Made by a program: the position numbers and the translations under genes. 64,000 nt of DNA from Monarcha castaneiventris obscurior. Its lineage: Eukaryota; Chordata; Aves; Passeriformes; Monarchidae. The notes beneath the pieces were generated by a model. That model worked only from the letters and a program-made list of their open reading frames with translations, searched no databases and was not told the origin of the DNA. The stretch spans positions 2,976,001-3,040,000 of the forward strand of contig JAMPIT010000848.1 of the NCBI GenBank assembly GCA_026261815.1, written 5' to 3'. The first letter of the stretch is position 1. Each line of letters starts with the position of its first letter. Of this stretch, positions 12,801-26,700 are shown one piece after another.

Positions 12801-15800
12801 GTCCCGATGGGTCACCAGAGACCTTCCCCCCAAATGGCATTTGGTATAGGACATGCCCACACCTGCAGCTTGGCACTGCAACAAAGCTCTGAACACCAAT
12901 CTCCCACCATGGCTAGCCAGGATTTTCCTCCATGTAGCCAAAAGCTGCTGGTCAGGGCTCACTGGAGCAAAGCTGTCCAGCTGCTGGGCCACTGGTGATG
13001 TGGTCTGGCTTTGCCCAGGGCGTGCTCAAGCACACGTGGCTCTTTCTGCTCTGCACAGCTCCCAGCTCCAGCAGGTGAAGGGCACTCTGCATCCACAGCA
13101 TTGTCAGCTGAATGTGTATTCCCAGTGGTGCCTGGACTTTAAAGGCCAGCTTGGTGGTCTCCTCTGGTAATCACAGCTTTTATCAGGGGCCAGGGAGCTG
13201 GAAAAAGGAGCCAAGCATCCTGTTTCTCTTTTTCTGCTCTAAGCAGCCCGCATTCCCACCAGCTGCTCCGGCCACAAAAATAATCCTGGGAGTTCTCCTG
13301 TTGAATAAACTTGGGGAAAGAGTGAAGTAGATGGAGAGGTTAACCTGGGGTGGGGGGCAGCCAGAAGCTGGGCAGAGCTAGAGGCAGGGGAGGAGGCATT
13401 TGGAGCTCCCTGGAGAAAGGGGCTCTGCTGGGGCCGTTGCTTTAGGGGTGATAATGGAGCAGCTTGTATGCAGAGGGCCCTGGGGTGGCACATGCCTTCG
13501 ACATGGCAAGGAATCAGCAGTGCTCCCAGGTTCCTGGGGTGGCTCTGAGCAGGGCAAGAACTCTGGATTTGGTCTTTCCAGCCGAGGGCAGAGCATGGCA
13601 GGGAGAGTTGAGCCGATGGAGAAGGAGATTGTGGTCATGCCACAAGGAAAACAGAGGATGAGCCATGAATCTACAAGCTGTGTCCTGTTCCCCATCCCTT
13701 GCACCCTGCTGTGCCTGCACCTATCATTTACGCTGATGGCTCCCCCTCCACTGTGTTTCCAGAGGTACTTCCAGCATGGAAAGTTCTATTTAAAGGGTAT
13801 TTTTCCTTTCTCTCTCCTTTTTTTTTTTTTCCCCTTTAGAATGGGAAGCCAAGGGGCTGTAAAATGCAGTTTCCCACCTAGCTGAACCAGAGGAAATGAT
13901 GCTGACAAAAAGTTTAATTTACCCTGTTGCAGCTGTAACAAGCACCAGTTTTTGGAGATGGATAGAAAAGCTGGAGCTGGACAAGGTGGACCTTGGCCCG
14001 GGAGAAGAGGGGCTTGGCTCTCCCACTGCTTCCTAAGCAGCACACAAGGCACAGCTGGGAAGATCCGAGGGGGTCAGAGCAGAGCTGTCCCCCAGCTCTT
14101 CTGCTTCTGGCAGCCGCCATGGCCCAGAGTGCTGTGGAACACCTCGTGCCTCCAGGCACAGAGCAGGACACCTCCTGTTTGAGCTGAGCAGAGCATGCTG
14201 AAGCTCTTGCACCTCCCATGGATCCAGGTCACCTCTGCCAGGATGGTTTCTCCTCCTGGGATGTGCTGGTGGAAGGGGTGTCCATGCTGGACACTGCACT
14301 CCCAGAGCTGGGGCTCCTCCATCCCGGCGGGCTCCCGAAGCCTAGCTAACGAAGCAGCCCCACACACGCCCAATCAAACCCGGTTTGACTCGTGCTGACG
14401 TTCGGCAGGGAGGTTAATTAGCTCCTGGGAAACCTCTGGAAAGCAGGCAGGGGGCAGGTTTGTCAAAGGTGCCGAGGAAGAGGGAAAAAGAAGAGCTCAC
14501 GTCAGAGGTCACTGCTCTCGGGGGCAACACTGGGAAGCCACCGGGGTCCCCTCGGCCAGGGGCTGCCCAGGACCCACCAGCCTGTCTGGGATGCAGCACA
14601 CCCTGTGCCACACATAGGGGCTATTCCCTTGGGGGATTAGGCTTGATTAATGCTAATTCCTCCTCTCTGCTGTGTTTTTCCAGCCTTGGTTCTAACACAT
14701 GCCGTGGGAGCTGCTGTAGTGTGTGGGCAGCTTTCCTGCTGGAGCTGATGATTGTTTCTCACTCTTCCTTGCTGTTGGGACAGTAATTTCACTGAGCCAC
14801 TGATGGGACATGAGCAGGGACCAGAGAGGGACAGTGAGACCCTGCATCCATCTGCTGCTGCTCCAGGCAGGCAGGGATCTGAGCATCAGGAAGGCAAGAA
14901 ACACCTCTGTGTCCCTGCAGGCATCAGGAAAGTGATGTGCATAGATGCAAAAGAGGTCAGGGGCAAATCTCTGCTCCCAACAGAAGGGCAGCTGGGCAGT
15001 TGAGGTATTTGGGGAATTTTGGCTCTCCTGAAAGCCCTTTTCAGACTCCACACTGCCAGCATTGGGGTTGCAATGAAAATGAGCTCTAGGACCATCCCAT
15101 GTAGCAGGAGGGGTGAGCTAAGGAGTGCCAATGCAAATGCTGGGGGCAAGGGGCCAAATCCAGCTCCAGCTGAAGGTTTGGCTATGCTGGCACTGCCAAG
15201 GAACACAAATCCTGGACTCACTGGCCAGCGGGTAGATAAGAGGCAGCCCCTCCTCCCTGAGCAGTCACCGCTCCGCAGCATTCGCAGGCGACGAGGTCTG
15301 ACCAAACGCTGGAGGTCAGGACCTCCTGGAGTCACTCGTTCCCAATTAACAAGTCAGCTGCACACCATGATCTGCCAGGTTTTGCAAGAAAGCATCCAGG
15401 GACAGACACAGGCTGGCTCTGTGAGCACTGTACACCTCCACCGTGGCACCCTGCCTCTGGCCACAGCCACCGAGCTCTTTCTGGGCCACAGCCAAGCTCC
15501 CTGGGGATGCTCCAGAGAGCAGCTGAAGATCCTGGACTTGTTTGCACCCTTCAAGCCAAGCACGCCAGGATCTTCCTCCTGCATGTCAGCAGATTGACAT
15601 TTCCCTCTGCTCTGCTTCCTCTCTCTGGCCTGGGTGGATTTTGGGATAGCACTGTGTGTCCTCAGGCTCTCAGCTGTTGTGTGCCACTGCTGGACTCATG
15701 GCTGGGATGTGACCCCCTGCACATGTGGGCCTCAGCCTCTGAGACTGCCCAAACTCAATGACTCTTCAAGGCAGACTCAGTTTTGGGAAAATTCTGGCAC

Positions 15801-16875
15801 TTGCTGCTTGGGTCACTCTCGTGCTGAGCTCAGCAACGGTCCAGCCACGCACCCAGATCCCCCTTTTATTCAGAACAAAGCAAACAAATAATTATTTTCA
15901 GATGTTTTAGTTAATGGTACAACCTTGTTTGCTGTTGTCTTGGGTATGAGGAATTCTGCCTCTGCCTTGCTGGACAATGAACCTCTAACAGCAGTGGTAG
16001 TCAAAGGAAGACCCCTCTTGGGGCAGTGTCTTTCCAGAAGGCTGCAAACTGCCTTGGGGTTATCATTTTGCACACCAGACTCCAGTGATGGGGACTTTTA
16101 AATTCAGACTCTCCACAGTGAAACCTGGACATGCTGCAGCTCTACCCCAGCAATGCCTCTAAATGCTGTTCTCTTCCAAGCTGTGAAATATTTAGGATCT
16201 AAGTGTGAGTTTAGCTTCCCCGCCCAGATTCGGAAGCCACATTGGTCAGCCCAGTCAGCTTTGCATGCTGCAGCACTGGGAGAAAACGGAGATAAAAACA
16301 TCCTGTAGGGCAGGAGCAGGATGGTGATTAATCCTTGGAAAAGGCTAACTGACATGACCATCAATAACTACAGTAACTTGTTATGGCTGCCTCATTCCAG
16401 GAGGATTACATGCCTGAACACTCCTTAAAACATCTAATGAATGTCATTTTGTTTTTACTCTCAGTGCTCATGCAAGTGAAGCACTCGGCAGTGCTGGCCA
16501 GAAGCATGGGGAGAGCCGGCAGGGCTGCTCCAGCTTCCCACACGCTGATCCTCCTGCACCTCCCTGCTGACCTGAAATATCCTTGCTGGGTGCTCCTGCT
16601 GTCCTGCTGCCAGCTCTGTCCCACCAGGATCCTTGCTGTGGCCAAGTGCTGGCTCTCCCTGGCTTCAGCTGGCTTGGATGATGTCTGGCTGCAGGACACC
16701 TTCCCCATGGCACAGGCACCGTGGCTCTCACCTTGCTCTTGATCTGAAAGCAGAGTTTTAATCAAGCAGAACATGGGGTCAGATTTTCCTGCCTCACCTC
16801 CATTTTGGGGATTTCTATTGCAATATTCACAGAAGAAGGTGGCAAAGGCACAAGGGCTGGCACCAGTTGTATTTC

Positions 16876-17024
16876 CTAGAATCACAGCATCACAGAAGGG
16901 TTTGGGTTAGGAGGGACCTTAAAGACCAGTTATTCTAACCCCCCTGCCATGGGCAGGGACACCTTCCACTAGAACAAGTTGCTCAAACCCCACGGGACCT
17001 GAACTTGAACACTTCCAGGGATGG
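16876..17024 (-). mobile_element. CR1 LINE fragment (3' end)
   Basis: The segment begins AGAATCACAGCATCACAG and continues with TTTGGGTTAGGAGGGACCTTAAAGA, CCATGGGCAGGGACACCTTCCACTAGA and CACTTCCAGGGATGGG. These are hallmark phrases of the reverse complement of the avian CR1 3' region. The element is therefore in minus orientation and 5'-truncated. It is degraded and contains no reverse-transcriptase frame. Confidence 0.9.
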
Positions 17025-20000
17025 GATTTGTCTACTCCACCCTCAGATTTCTCCTCCTTGTCACTACTGAGAGAGCAGCAATGAACCCTGCATCAGCAAG
17101 CCAAGGCAAGGTGTGGAGTGTCCAGAGAGGGTGTCCCAGCCCCGAGTTTGTCTTGGTATGCACCACTTCAGCCATACAAGTTATTTGCATCTGTGAGATC
17201 CATTTCCTCCTAATTTTGCCAAGGAATGTTCTTTAAAAAGGAAGAACAGTGAAAGCAAAGCTGTGAAAGGTGTGTTCTGCACCGCAGGACCATGTCATTT
17301 TGCCTCTCCTGAGCAGACTAGCAACGATGAACTGCACCCCAACAGGCTGGGGCTGGGAATCCCTGCGGAGATGTTCACCTCCCTGCCACATTTCAGGGAG
17401 AGGGAGAGGGAGAGGGAGTTTTGGCAAAGGTTGTGTACAGCTCCAGATCCTGAGGGTTAGTTCTCTGCCTTCTCATGCTGTACAGGGGCGTTATCAGTGA
17501 AATGCAGGGGCCGCTGTTCTTCTCCAAAACCCCACCATGAATCCGTCATGGCTCCAAGGAAGGCTTTTATATTTTCTGCTGGCAAGGCTGTCTGGGTTCA
17601 TTCCAGACTCGCCCCTCACCCCGATACCAGGGGCAGTCAGGACTCCTGCCTCACCCTGCTGTGGATTCATTTTTTCAAGGTGCTGACAATTTCTTGCCTG
17701 TTGATGCTGTGGGAGACTTTCTGGATCCCGAACAAAGGTTTTTTAAAGGTCTGGAGATGCTCTCTGGAGTCACACTGTCTGACCCCACCGACGGTCTGCA
17801 GCCATGCAAAGAGACCTCGGCACCGACGGGGACATCAAAGCACATCCAGACGCCAGGATCCCTCCCCACATCCTGCCAGTATAGGCAGCCTCACCAGTTA
17901 CTTACTGGAATTCCTCGAACATGAGACTGTCTGCAGAGCTGCAGCTGGAGCCCGGCCCTGTGCACAGCTCACACCTGACCTTCCCTGATTCCCGCAGCCC
18001 CGGACGACTTGGCTTTTCCTATTAGCAGAGGACCTTTTTGCCGCTTCTTGTACTCTCAGCCTCATATTTCAAATTCCTTCGCAGCTGTATCTGGTTTTCA
18101 TTTGAACATACTACGTTTAGATACATATATATATATAAAATACAATGAGAAAGGATTTTCAAGGTAATAAATGGAACATGCGAGCCTAATTATTCAGGAT
18201 GACCCAGTGCAATTCGGTAAGTCCAGCGAGTTGTTTATATTGGCAAGATGAGAACAAAATATGATTGGATATGGTCATTACTCTTATAAGATTTCAATAT
18301 ATATACACTGTCAGGAGTCCCTGAGTTACGAAGTCCTCCTCACTGGAGGAATAAACATGCTGGGTAGTAATCCTGGAAGCAATCAAAATGCCTTCAGCTC
18401 GGTGCCTGCAGAGCCCCTCTCTCTGCAGCCAGCTCCAAGCCTGTGGGCCTTGCTCACAGCCCAGACTCACCCACAGATGGTTTATCTCGCTCTGAGGCCA
18501 TGGGCAGAGCTTGGAGAGTGAGCAGAGAGGCAGAAATAGGATTCTTGGCATTTCAGGTTGAATTACTGGAGCTGTCCATGACTGGCCCCACTGGTCAAAT
18601 AGGAAAAAATAACATGAGGGAGTTGGCTTTGCTCTCAATATGGCTGGGGGATCCTGGCGGGCGTCTGCTCCTGCCTGCTGGCCTGGGAATGGCCCTCAGG
18701 TGTTCTGGGATGGGGGAGGTGGGACTGGCTGCTCTGTGGTTTGTCCAGGACATCCCACCTGGGGGTGCTGCCCCTGTTGCCCACCCAGCAGAGCATGCCT
18801 TGGCAGCAGCTCCTCTGTTTGTGGATGCTAGAGGGGGCTCCGCTGGGAAGCATCCATGGGAAAGGGCTGGCCTCCACCCCTACCTCTTGTGCACACCTTT
18901 CTCCACCTGAGAATGGTTTTGGAGCTTCTTTGCTGCCACCCTTTGCCCACGATCCAGGGAAGCAGGGCACTGTGGGGATGTGGGGCAGGGCAGCACTGAG
19001 ACAGCATCTGGTGGCCAGAAATGCCACATCAGCCCTTCAGCTTCCACGGGAGGCCTCCAGCTGCAAAGGAACCTCTCTGTGATGGTGAGACACAAGCTCC
19101 TCCAAGAAACAGGGAGAATGGCACCCTCCCAGCTGCTGTGTGCAGCCCTGGGTTTGCCTCTCCTGGGTCCCCAGGGACGGTCACAGGGTGCAGGGTCATT
19201 GGGGCTGAAAATACTCGTCAAGTCCCTGCAGTGGTTACTGTCTGTCTGTCCAGTGACACACAGCTTACCCCCGCAGCTCAACCCCTGCTCATTCCCAACA
19301 GGACACCCAGGAAACTCCTGGCAAGGCTGTCCGATGGGTAAAGGACTCACCCCTTGGCTGGTCCTGTGTCTGGGCGGTATAAATCAGCCCAAAAGACAGC
19401 GTTTCTCTTTCAGGGAGAGGTTAACTTTCCACTGAGTGCACTGAGCTGACAAGCAGTGAAGCCCTGGCTGTTTACCCCAGAGCCCAGGCGTCATGGTCCA
19501 CATGGCTGGAAGTCTCAGCAGGGCTCTATTCACTTTGATTTTACACCAGGGTTAACTAGACCCCGGTAATTATCCCCTTTTAACAAGGCAGTGTTTACAC
19601 CTATGAGTAAGGGTCAGCTCCTGACTTGCTCACTTCGGCTGGAAGGAGAGTATTGCTCATGGCAGCTGGAGAGGTGATGTGACCGTAGGGGGGAAAGCAA
19701 AGATGGGAAGAAAGAAAGAAGTGGAAATAGGAAAGGTGATCTTAAAGCTCAGATGAAAAATATCCCCCATGATCCTTGACTCCACAGCTTGCTCCCTCCC
19801 CATCCCTCCTTCCCCCACCTCAGAGTGCACACAGAGATAGTTGGAAGCTGGGATATGTTGATGGATTTCTTAGCTCCTGGGCTATTAAATGTCTGGACCA
19901 GCTAATTTTAAAGCAAACAAGCAAAAGCCAAATGACAAATTGTTTGGGAGGCCCTTCAGGAGGAGGATGGAGTTTTACGACCACCAAGGGCACTGTTGCT

Positions 20001-20525
20001 GCCATTAAATATGTGGACATAGGGGAAAAATAAGATCTGATTTATTTGGTGACGGTGGAAAATATTATCCAAGCTATAATTTATTGATCATCACATCCTC
20101 CCAGTTTTCAAGGCCTCTTTCTTGTGCATATGGAACATATACATATTTTTCCACATGTATGAGGTTGAACACATAGTGGCTCCTGCACTTGAGGAATTTT
20201 TGCATGCTCTGCTGGCCACGGGGCTGTGGAGCAGCTCTCTGTGGTGAGGGACAGGTCACCTTGGGGCTGGGGCTGCTCTTCAGTCAGCCAAGGAGCTGTG
20301 GCATTACTGGGAATGACTTGACACTGGCAGGTCTCTTCCTTCCAGCTGAACACTGATCACCAGGTCACTGCCAGAGGACTCTTCCTCTCCCATCCTGCCC
20401 CCCGACCCTGTGCCAGAGCACCATGGAGACACGGAATTGTTCCTGTTGGAAAAACCTGCAAGTTCACCAAGTGTGGCATAGACATCAGACACAGACACCA
20501 TTAACCCAGCACTGCCAAGGCCACC
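17025..20525. other. Intergenic DNA, no gene recognised
   Basis: No supported exon. It contains a short purine repeat (GAGAGG units near 17.4 kb) and a short (AT)n run near 18.13 kb. The latter lies inside a stretch at about 18.0-18.3 kb that resembles a conserved non-coding element. The open frames overlap on both strands and look spurious. Confidence 0.55.
18000..18310. promoter_or_regulatory. Candidate conserved non-coding element
   Basis: An AT-rich island with several TATA/TTAT tracts, a CCTAATTATTCAGG motif and isolated CpGs, set in GC-richer and repeat-poor intergenic DNA. The look is that of a vertebrate conserved non-coding element. Nothing in it encodes protein. The evidence is compositional only and the target gene is unknown, with EMILIN3 or CHD6 the nearest candidates. 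Confidence 0.25.
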
Positions 20526-20706
20526 ACTAACCATGTCCCCAGGGGCCACATCCACACAGCTTTTAAATCCCTTCAGGGTTGGTGACTCCACCACTGTCCT
20601 GGGCAGCCTGTACCAGGGCTGAACAAACCTTTATGTGAAGAAATTTTTCTTAATCTCCAATCTAAACCTCCCCTGGCACAAGTTGAGGTCATTTTCTCTT
20701 GCTTAG
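20526..20706 (-). mobile_element. CR1 LINE fragment
   Basis: Recognisable CR1 phrases are present in reverse-complement orientation: GGTGACTCCACCACTGTCCTGGGCAGCCTG, GTGAAGAAATTTTTCTTAATCTCCAATCTAAACCTCCCCTGGC, and GTTGAGGTCATTTTCTCTTGC. It is a diverged, truncated internal part of the CR1 3' region with no coding capacity. Both edges are approximate. Confidence 0.85.
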
Positions 20707-23700
20707 GAGAGACTGGCCCCTACCTCACATCCACCAGGAGGAATGCTGTCCCTGGGGAAGGATAAACAGGCCCAAACACCCCTGCAACACCCATGGTGAG
20801 GGGAAAGCAGACCTCGAGAAGGTTTGGTCTTTGCAAAGGGGAGCAGGGACACTCACCAAAGTACTGTCAGCAGTTTCCCAGTGCTCCCAGCCAGGCTCAG
20901 GGGCCCATGGAGCCCAGCTGCCTCTGTTACCTGGCTCAGGGAGCAGGATTGCTTCCCACTGCCAGCACGGGTGGTGGGAGCAAAATTCAAGATGGCAAAT
21001 GAAAAGAGGGCAGCTTTGGGCCCCCGGGAGCCTTGCTGGAGCTGGAGGCTCTCTAAGCCAGTCCATCTGGAGAGGAGAGAGCCAGGCTCTGCAGGGATAG
21101 CCGGAAATAACAGCAATTTATGCAGTTATGTTTCCAGATTTTTTTCCTCTAACCATCAAATAATACCGTAAGGAAAAAATAAAAAAAAAGAAAGGAGAAA
21201 GGAAATAGAAAAAGCAATATAGGGACCAGAGCTTTTAATCCTCTCTGCGTTCCCAGAGAAATCCAGGGCCTCTTTCCACCCTTTAACTCACTCCTGCTCT
21301 CCATTAAAGCCTCCTCCAGTAGGCCCAGGGAGAGGAGCCCAACTGTTCTACACATATTCTGGGACACCTTTTCCCTGTGCAAGCAATCAGATGCAAAACC
21401 TGATCCCTGCAGCCTTTGGGGGTGACCATGGTGGCCCTTCTGTGGCAGGTGACATTTGCAGAGCCCCACAGGCCTCCAGCCTGGCAGCCCAGGGAAAGCA
21501 GGAGCTGGTGCTGGGCGATCTGTGTGAGCCAAGCACTGCTCCTGGAGCAGCTCAGAGGTCCTGTCCTCCCGCCCCACCAGGACGATGCTCACTCCCTGTC
21601 ACACGGGGTGTCTCCATCCCGACTCGCTGCTGAGCCGCCTGCAGCTCTGCACAGCTGGGGAATGACAGGAGAACAGTTTGGAGAGGGAGGCAAAGCCTCC
21701 CAGCCCCTGCCCCAGAGCCGTGCGCTCGCCTCCGAGCCCTGCACAGCCTGGGAATGCTGCAGGCGCTCCAAGAGCTCGGGAGGTGTTTGGGCTCGGAGCA
21801 GAGCCCTGCTCCTGTTCCCTGCGGTCACCCATCGCCCAGCCCGGCCAAAGGGCTGTGCCCAGGTGCCGGGAGTGATGGCATGGAGCTGCCTGGATCTCCG
21901 GCATCCTGCTTGGAAGGAGAGCACAGGGGAAGAGCAGCTGGGAAGGCAGTGAGGCGGAGAGCCCTGTGAGTGCAGAGCCCCTGCGGTGCCACACATTTGT
22001 TTGCCTTGATTTGGGGAGCAAAGGCCGGGGCAAAGGTGGGTTGCCCAGACCACCCACAGCCCCTGGTGGTGACAGGGAGTGATGAGCCAAGAGGGAGCTG
22101 CCGTCCCCTGCACAGCAGAGTCATAGCCAGACAGGGGATGCAGAGGCAATGAGCACGAGCTGCAGCATGGATGGATGGATGGATCCCTGTGGTGGTGCCT
22201 GGCTGCTCCCAACAACCTGAGGATGGGTGAGGGCCCGCATTGCCTGGACAGCAGGGTTAAAGCCAATAAACAACAAACAGCACAGTCTGCTTTTCCTCTA
22301 GCACAGTGTCTGGAAATGAGGTGAAGAAAGCATTTTTGGGTGGGTTGAGTGTTCCCATTGCACCTATCAGGTTGGGAATCAGGGAGAAGATGGATAACTG
22401 CATCCTCCCACTTGTCAGGCAGAAAATAAACAGTGCTCAGAGAGCTGCTGGGGCTCTTGCCTGCGACACAGATGGGCCAGGGTGCAGGTCCTCTTGCTCA
22501 AATCTCCTCTTTGCCACTGAGAGTATTTAAGTGAATGGAATATCCCAATGAACACCTCTTCCTAAGGCTTCTCTCTTGCTGGGGTAGGAGGATGTGGTAC
22601 CCAACCAGGCTGTCCTGATCAGTGAGGAGATGGGGCCCTGGGAATGATGATTTCCTGCCTCGGCCCTGAATTGAACAGCAAATATTTTTTTGCCTTTTCT
22701 TGGAACAAACTGGGAAGAGAGTTGTGCTGCTTCCAGGAGAGAGCAGAGCCTTTCAGTGTGCTCATGCATCAGCTGGACTCGATGCCCAAAGCACGGTGCA
22801 GGATTTCTGGCATCACCCAGGCTTGCTGGACGAGCTCCCCGAGGGACAGGCAGAGCTCGGGGTGAGCCAGCCCCTGTCAGCACAGACCCCCCTCGATGGG
22901 TGCAGGCAGAGGACATGCAGCCCTCACACTGCGCAAACAGAAGAGGATCTCTCTTGGCACTGGAGCTGTTTTCCCTTCCCAGAGTAAAATGCCCAAGTAC
23001 TTGCTATATTTAGACCCCGGGGTTTTTCAGGAAACACAAAGAGGCTTGTGTGAAGCTCTACATTCACCTCTGGAGATGGCTCCTGGCCTCTTGACTAGGG
23101 CTGGCTCCAAAGCCCATCGTTGCATTGGTGCCAACCCCACATGTTCTTCCTGCCTCACCAGGCCTCCCACAGGCATTGGGGGTCCCTGAAATGCCCTTGC
23201 AAGCTCTGTGGGCTCTGACCAGCCCCCTTTTCACATGGGGAAAGGCTTAGGAAAGCTGGCAGAGGGCCAGAGCTGCAGTGGGAAAGAGCGGCAGTGCCTG
23301 ACTCCAGCTGTCACCCAGCCCTGGAAGCGAGCGAGGGCTGCTGGTGCTGGACGGCAGAGGGCACTGAAGGTGGCAAAGCCATCCCATAATAACAGCTTCT
23401 CCAGCTTTCAGAGTTTTTACCTTGAGAGAAAAAGAAAAAAGGTTGCATTTTTGACTAAATTAAAGACTTGCCACGGCTCCTCGGGGTGTCCGGGCTGGGG
23501 TCCCCATCGCCGCCGCCCACCGCAGCTGCAGGGCAGCCCTCCCTCCAGCGCTCCTCTTGCCCTGGATGGCTTCCCAGCAAGGAGCAGCAGGAGAAATGTT
23601 GGCTCCTGGCGGGGAAAGGCAGCCAGCGGCAGGGAAGGGCGGGGAGGGAAAGCGATGCATTTCCAATGCTCGGGCGCACCATCCTCGCAAGCATCCCCGT

Positions 23701-26700
23701 AATTGCAGCCACATGCTGGCTCCCGCAGCCTTCGCCTCCGAGCCCCAGATCCCCTTGTCCGCTCCTGGGGCTGCCGTACAGCCCTCCCCGCCCCAGACAG
23801 GCCTTTCATGTCCTGCTTTAGGCTGAGAGAGAGCTGCACCAGTTCTGCATCACGGACCTGTAAACCCAGCGGGGGCAGCGGGGAATTTCCAGCACACCCT
23901 TAAGCCGCAGGGAAAAATGAAGGACCCTGGATTATACAGGTCCCCAGGCCCTTCTTTCTCTTTCTTTCCTCCCTCTCTCCTCCAACATGAATATTTATCC
24001 CCTCGTCTGGGCTGTCTTCTCGCCTGCCGTCGCCATCGGCATTCCTGCAGGAATTCCTCCTTCTCCCGCCACCGAGTGCAGCCCGGGGCCGGGACGAGGG
24101 GGAGGCCGCCCTTTTCATTTCCAATCCCCCCATCCTCGATGGAGAGTAAACATTGTTCCTCTCACAAAGGCGGGTATTGTGGCAGGACGGGGGGAAGGCG
24201 AGCGGGAGGAGGCGCGGGGGAGATGAAGTGCGAGCTGGAGGGAGGGAGGGCACGGGAGAGCCCCCTGAGAAGAGGGCGAACGGGATGTGAATATAAATTC
24301 TGTAAATATTTTCTTTAAGGTGCTGCATGTAATCCCAGGAAATAGATCCAGTTTCTCCCAGGGAGAGTGGGGGGAGCGGGACTGACTTTGCCACGGGTTT
24401 CTCCATCGATTGAAACCCTGATGGAGAGGTGGGGGGAGTACCCCGGGCAGCTCGGGAGAGCACCAGAACCTCCCTCTGCCACCGTCCTGCCTCCCCTCCA
24501 GGCCCAGGCAGCAGCCAGCAGTGCCTTGCCCCCTGTGCTGTCCCCACTTGCACTCTTCAGGCCCTTCTCCCTCAGGATAACACCTGGCCAGGCTGGTGAA
24601 GCACAGAAAGACGAGGTTTGCAGCAAAGGGTTTAGACTCCATCAGCCACATCACCCTGAGCAGGGACGAGGTTCTGAGTCGAGGTGGGGGCACATGGCAC
24701 CCAAGGGAGGTGTAGGGACACCTCAGCCTGTCCATGGCCCAATAAGCCAAGCACAAGGCTTGAGATTTGTCCAAAGGGGACAACCCTGGTGATGGTGTGC
24801 CACGGGCAGCAGCTGCAGCAGCCATGGGACAGCCCCACCATCCCCTTTCCTGCCCAGGAGCTGCTGTGCCCATTCCTCACCCACCCAGACCTGCTGCCCT
24901 TTGCCAGGTGGAGGACAGGAGTGGGATGGCCCGGACTGGCAGTGCTGGCTGTGCCAGAGGGGACACTGCTGCCTGCCTCCCTCCAAGGGGCAGGGGCTTT
25001 CCCAACCCTCCCGCAGAGCTGCTCCGGGAGGATGAGCCTTTGCCCCGTTCTGGTCGGACGAGTCATTGAGTCTCCTTCAGAAAAGGATTACCAAAACATC
25101 CAATTATGCTTTCCTTTCTGCCTGTCTCCTCTCCTTTTGATGGTCTTTGTCATTGTATGAAACAACTGTGTCCAGAAGCCAGGCTTTCCATGGACGCTTG
25201 CTTTAAGGGTGATTCTTCACATGCCCAGGTCCATCCAGGGAGCCCCATTTACCCTCCCACAGGCACGGCTGCTCTCCCCACCCCACACCCCGCTTGCCTT
25301 AGGGCTCTGAGCAAAAGGACCCGCTGCTGCGCAGGAGCCAGGACCATCTCTGCATCCCATCACTCATGGGAGCTCATCCACAGCCTCAGTTCAGGCCTCT
25401 GGGGCAGAGGACCTCCCAATGCCTTTGGCTATGCCACATCATCCCCCCACAAAGGGCAGAGGCTGGGAGGCCACCATGCTCCCATCTGCTCCCTGAGCCA
25501 TGTGCAAGCACAGAAATCCCTGATTCTAAGGCATTTCTAGGAATTCAGCAGTTATTCTCTATAATTATTATCTCCCTTGCTCACAGGGGATCCCTGCCAC
25601 CACCAGCGGGTCCCCCCTGGCCCCAGGGAAATGCATGCCATGGTCACAGTCCCCTTTCAGCCAGGGCACCATGAAATGTGACGTTTGTGGTGGGGCAGGG
25701 GGGAGGTCAGAAGTGTAACTGCATTGCAAAAGAGATTAGAGTGGTTCAGGGAGGTCCCGGGGGGCTGCAGGGGGCTGACCCAGAGGTGTGCCTCACCCTT
25801 TCACTGCCAGGAGCATCCCTGCACACTTACTTTATCCCTCCTCTCCCAGTTCCTGTCGCTGGCTCAGATTTGAGAGGTGACGTGGGGCTCCCCAGGCCTT
25901 TGATCTGCTCCAGCACAGCTGTTCCCAGACCTTTATGTAAGGGACAAGAAATGTGACTGAAATAACCAGCAGAGTGAACGGAAGCAAGTGTGAAGGGCTA
26001 TAAATAAACATGACACAATAGCTGTGGTCACTGCTAAATAAGTTTTTAATTGAATTGATGGTATAAATAGAGTTGAAAGCGAAGATGCCACCAGCAGGTG
26101 ACACGGATTTGAGGTGGGGAGTGACCAGGGTGATGCAAGTGCAAACACATGGAGGCCCCATGGGCTCTCATTGCCCTGCTCCATCCTTGCTGTCTGTCAG
26201 CCATGGAAATGGTTGTTTTGCCCTCTCCTGCTTTGCAGGGGATGTTGAGCAACAGCCAGTACGCAGCAGTGAGTCCTCCTGAGGGTGTGAGTGCCCGTGA
26301 GAGGGGACAGGGGCACAGTGGGATGGGGAAAAGCCCATGGGACCCAGAGGCTCCTCCTTCCTTACCTCCCTTTGGCCATGCTGGACCTGGATGGTCCAAA
26401 CAAGGTGGGATGTGCCAGCCCAGGCCTCGAGGTACATGAAGAAGGTTGAGCCCCTTTGAGGGATGTAGTAGCTCGGGCCCCTCTTTCCACCCTCCCAGAG
26501 CCCCCCTGGACAGCTGACAGCCTCACATGTGGCCTCCATGCAGCCATTAAATGGAGTTTATGTTTCACTTTCAATGTTTAAAATCTTTTCTCCCTTTCCT
26601 TTCCCTTCATTCCCCAGCAGATATGCTATCCCTCGCTCCAGCAGGCCATGGCCCTTCACGGGGCTCCGACACTTGGCAACAAAAGCTGTGCCCACATTGA

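Larger units (their letters stand above)
1..16875. other. Intergenic DNA, no gene recognised
   Basis: No open frame here resembles a known protein, and none shows a chain of exons with matching splice phases. The open frames are short, overlap on both strands and look like chance frames in GC-rich DNA. An (AAT)n microsatellite lies near 3.2 kb and an AT-rich TAATTA block near 0.5 kb. A stretch at 9.5-9.8 kb has the look of a conserved non-coding element. By human synteny the region should lie between CHD6 and EMILIN3, but no CHD6 exon was seen, so the CHD6 assignment is inference. Confidence 0.6.

Noticed and set aside
12399..12998. A 199-residue plus-strand open frame in the intergenic region
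   Set aside because: No family resemblance, no splice context, and other frames overlap it.
21589..22266. A 225-residue minus-strand open frame
   Set aside because: Overlapped by other frames on both strands, with composition following local GC content and no recognisable motif.
23900..24873. Overlapping 217- and 252-residue minus-strand open frames
   Set aside because: GC-rich, low-complexity frames over the CpG-rich block, with no domain and no exon-like boundaries.
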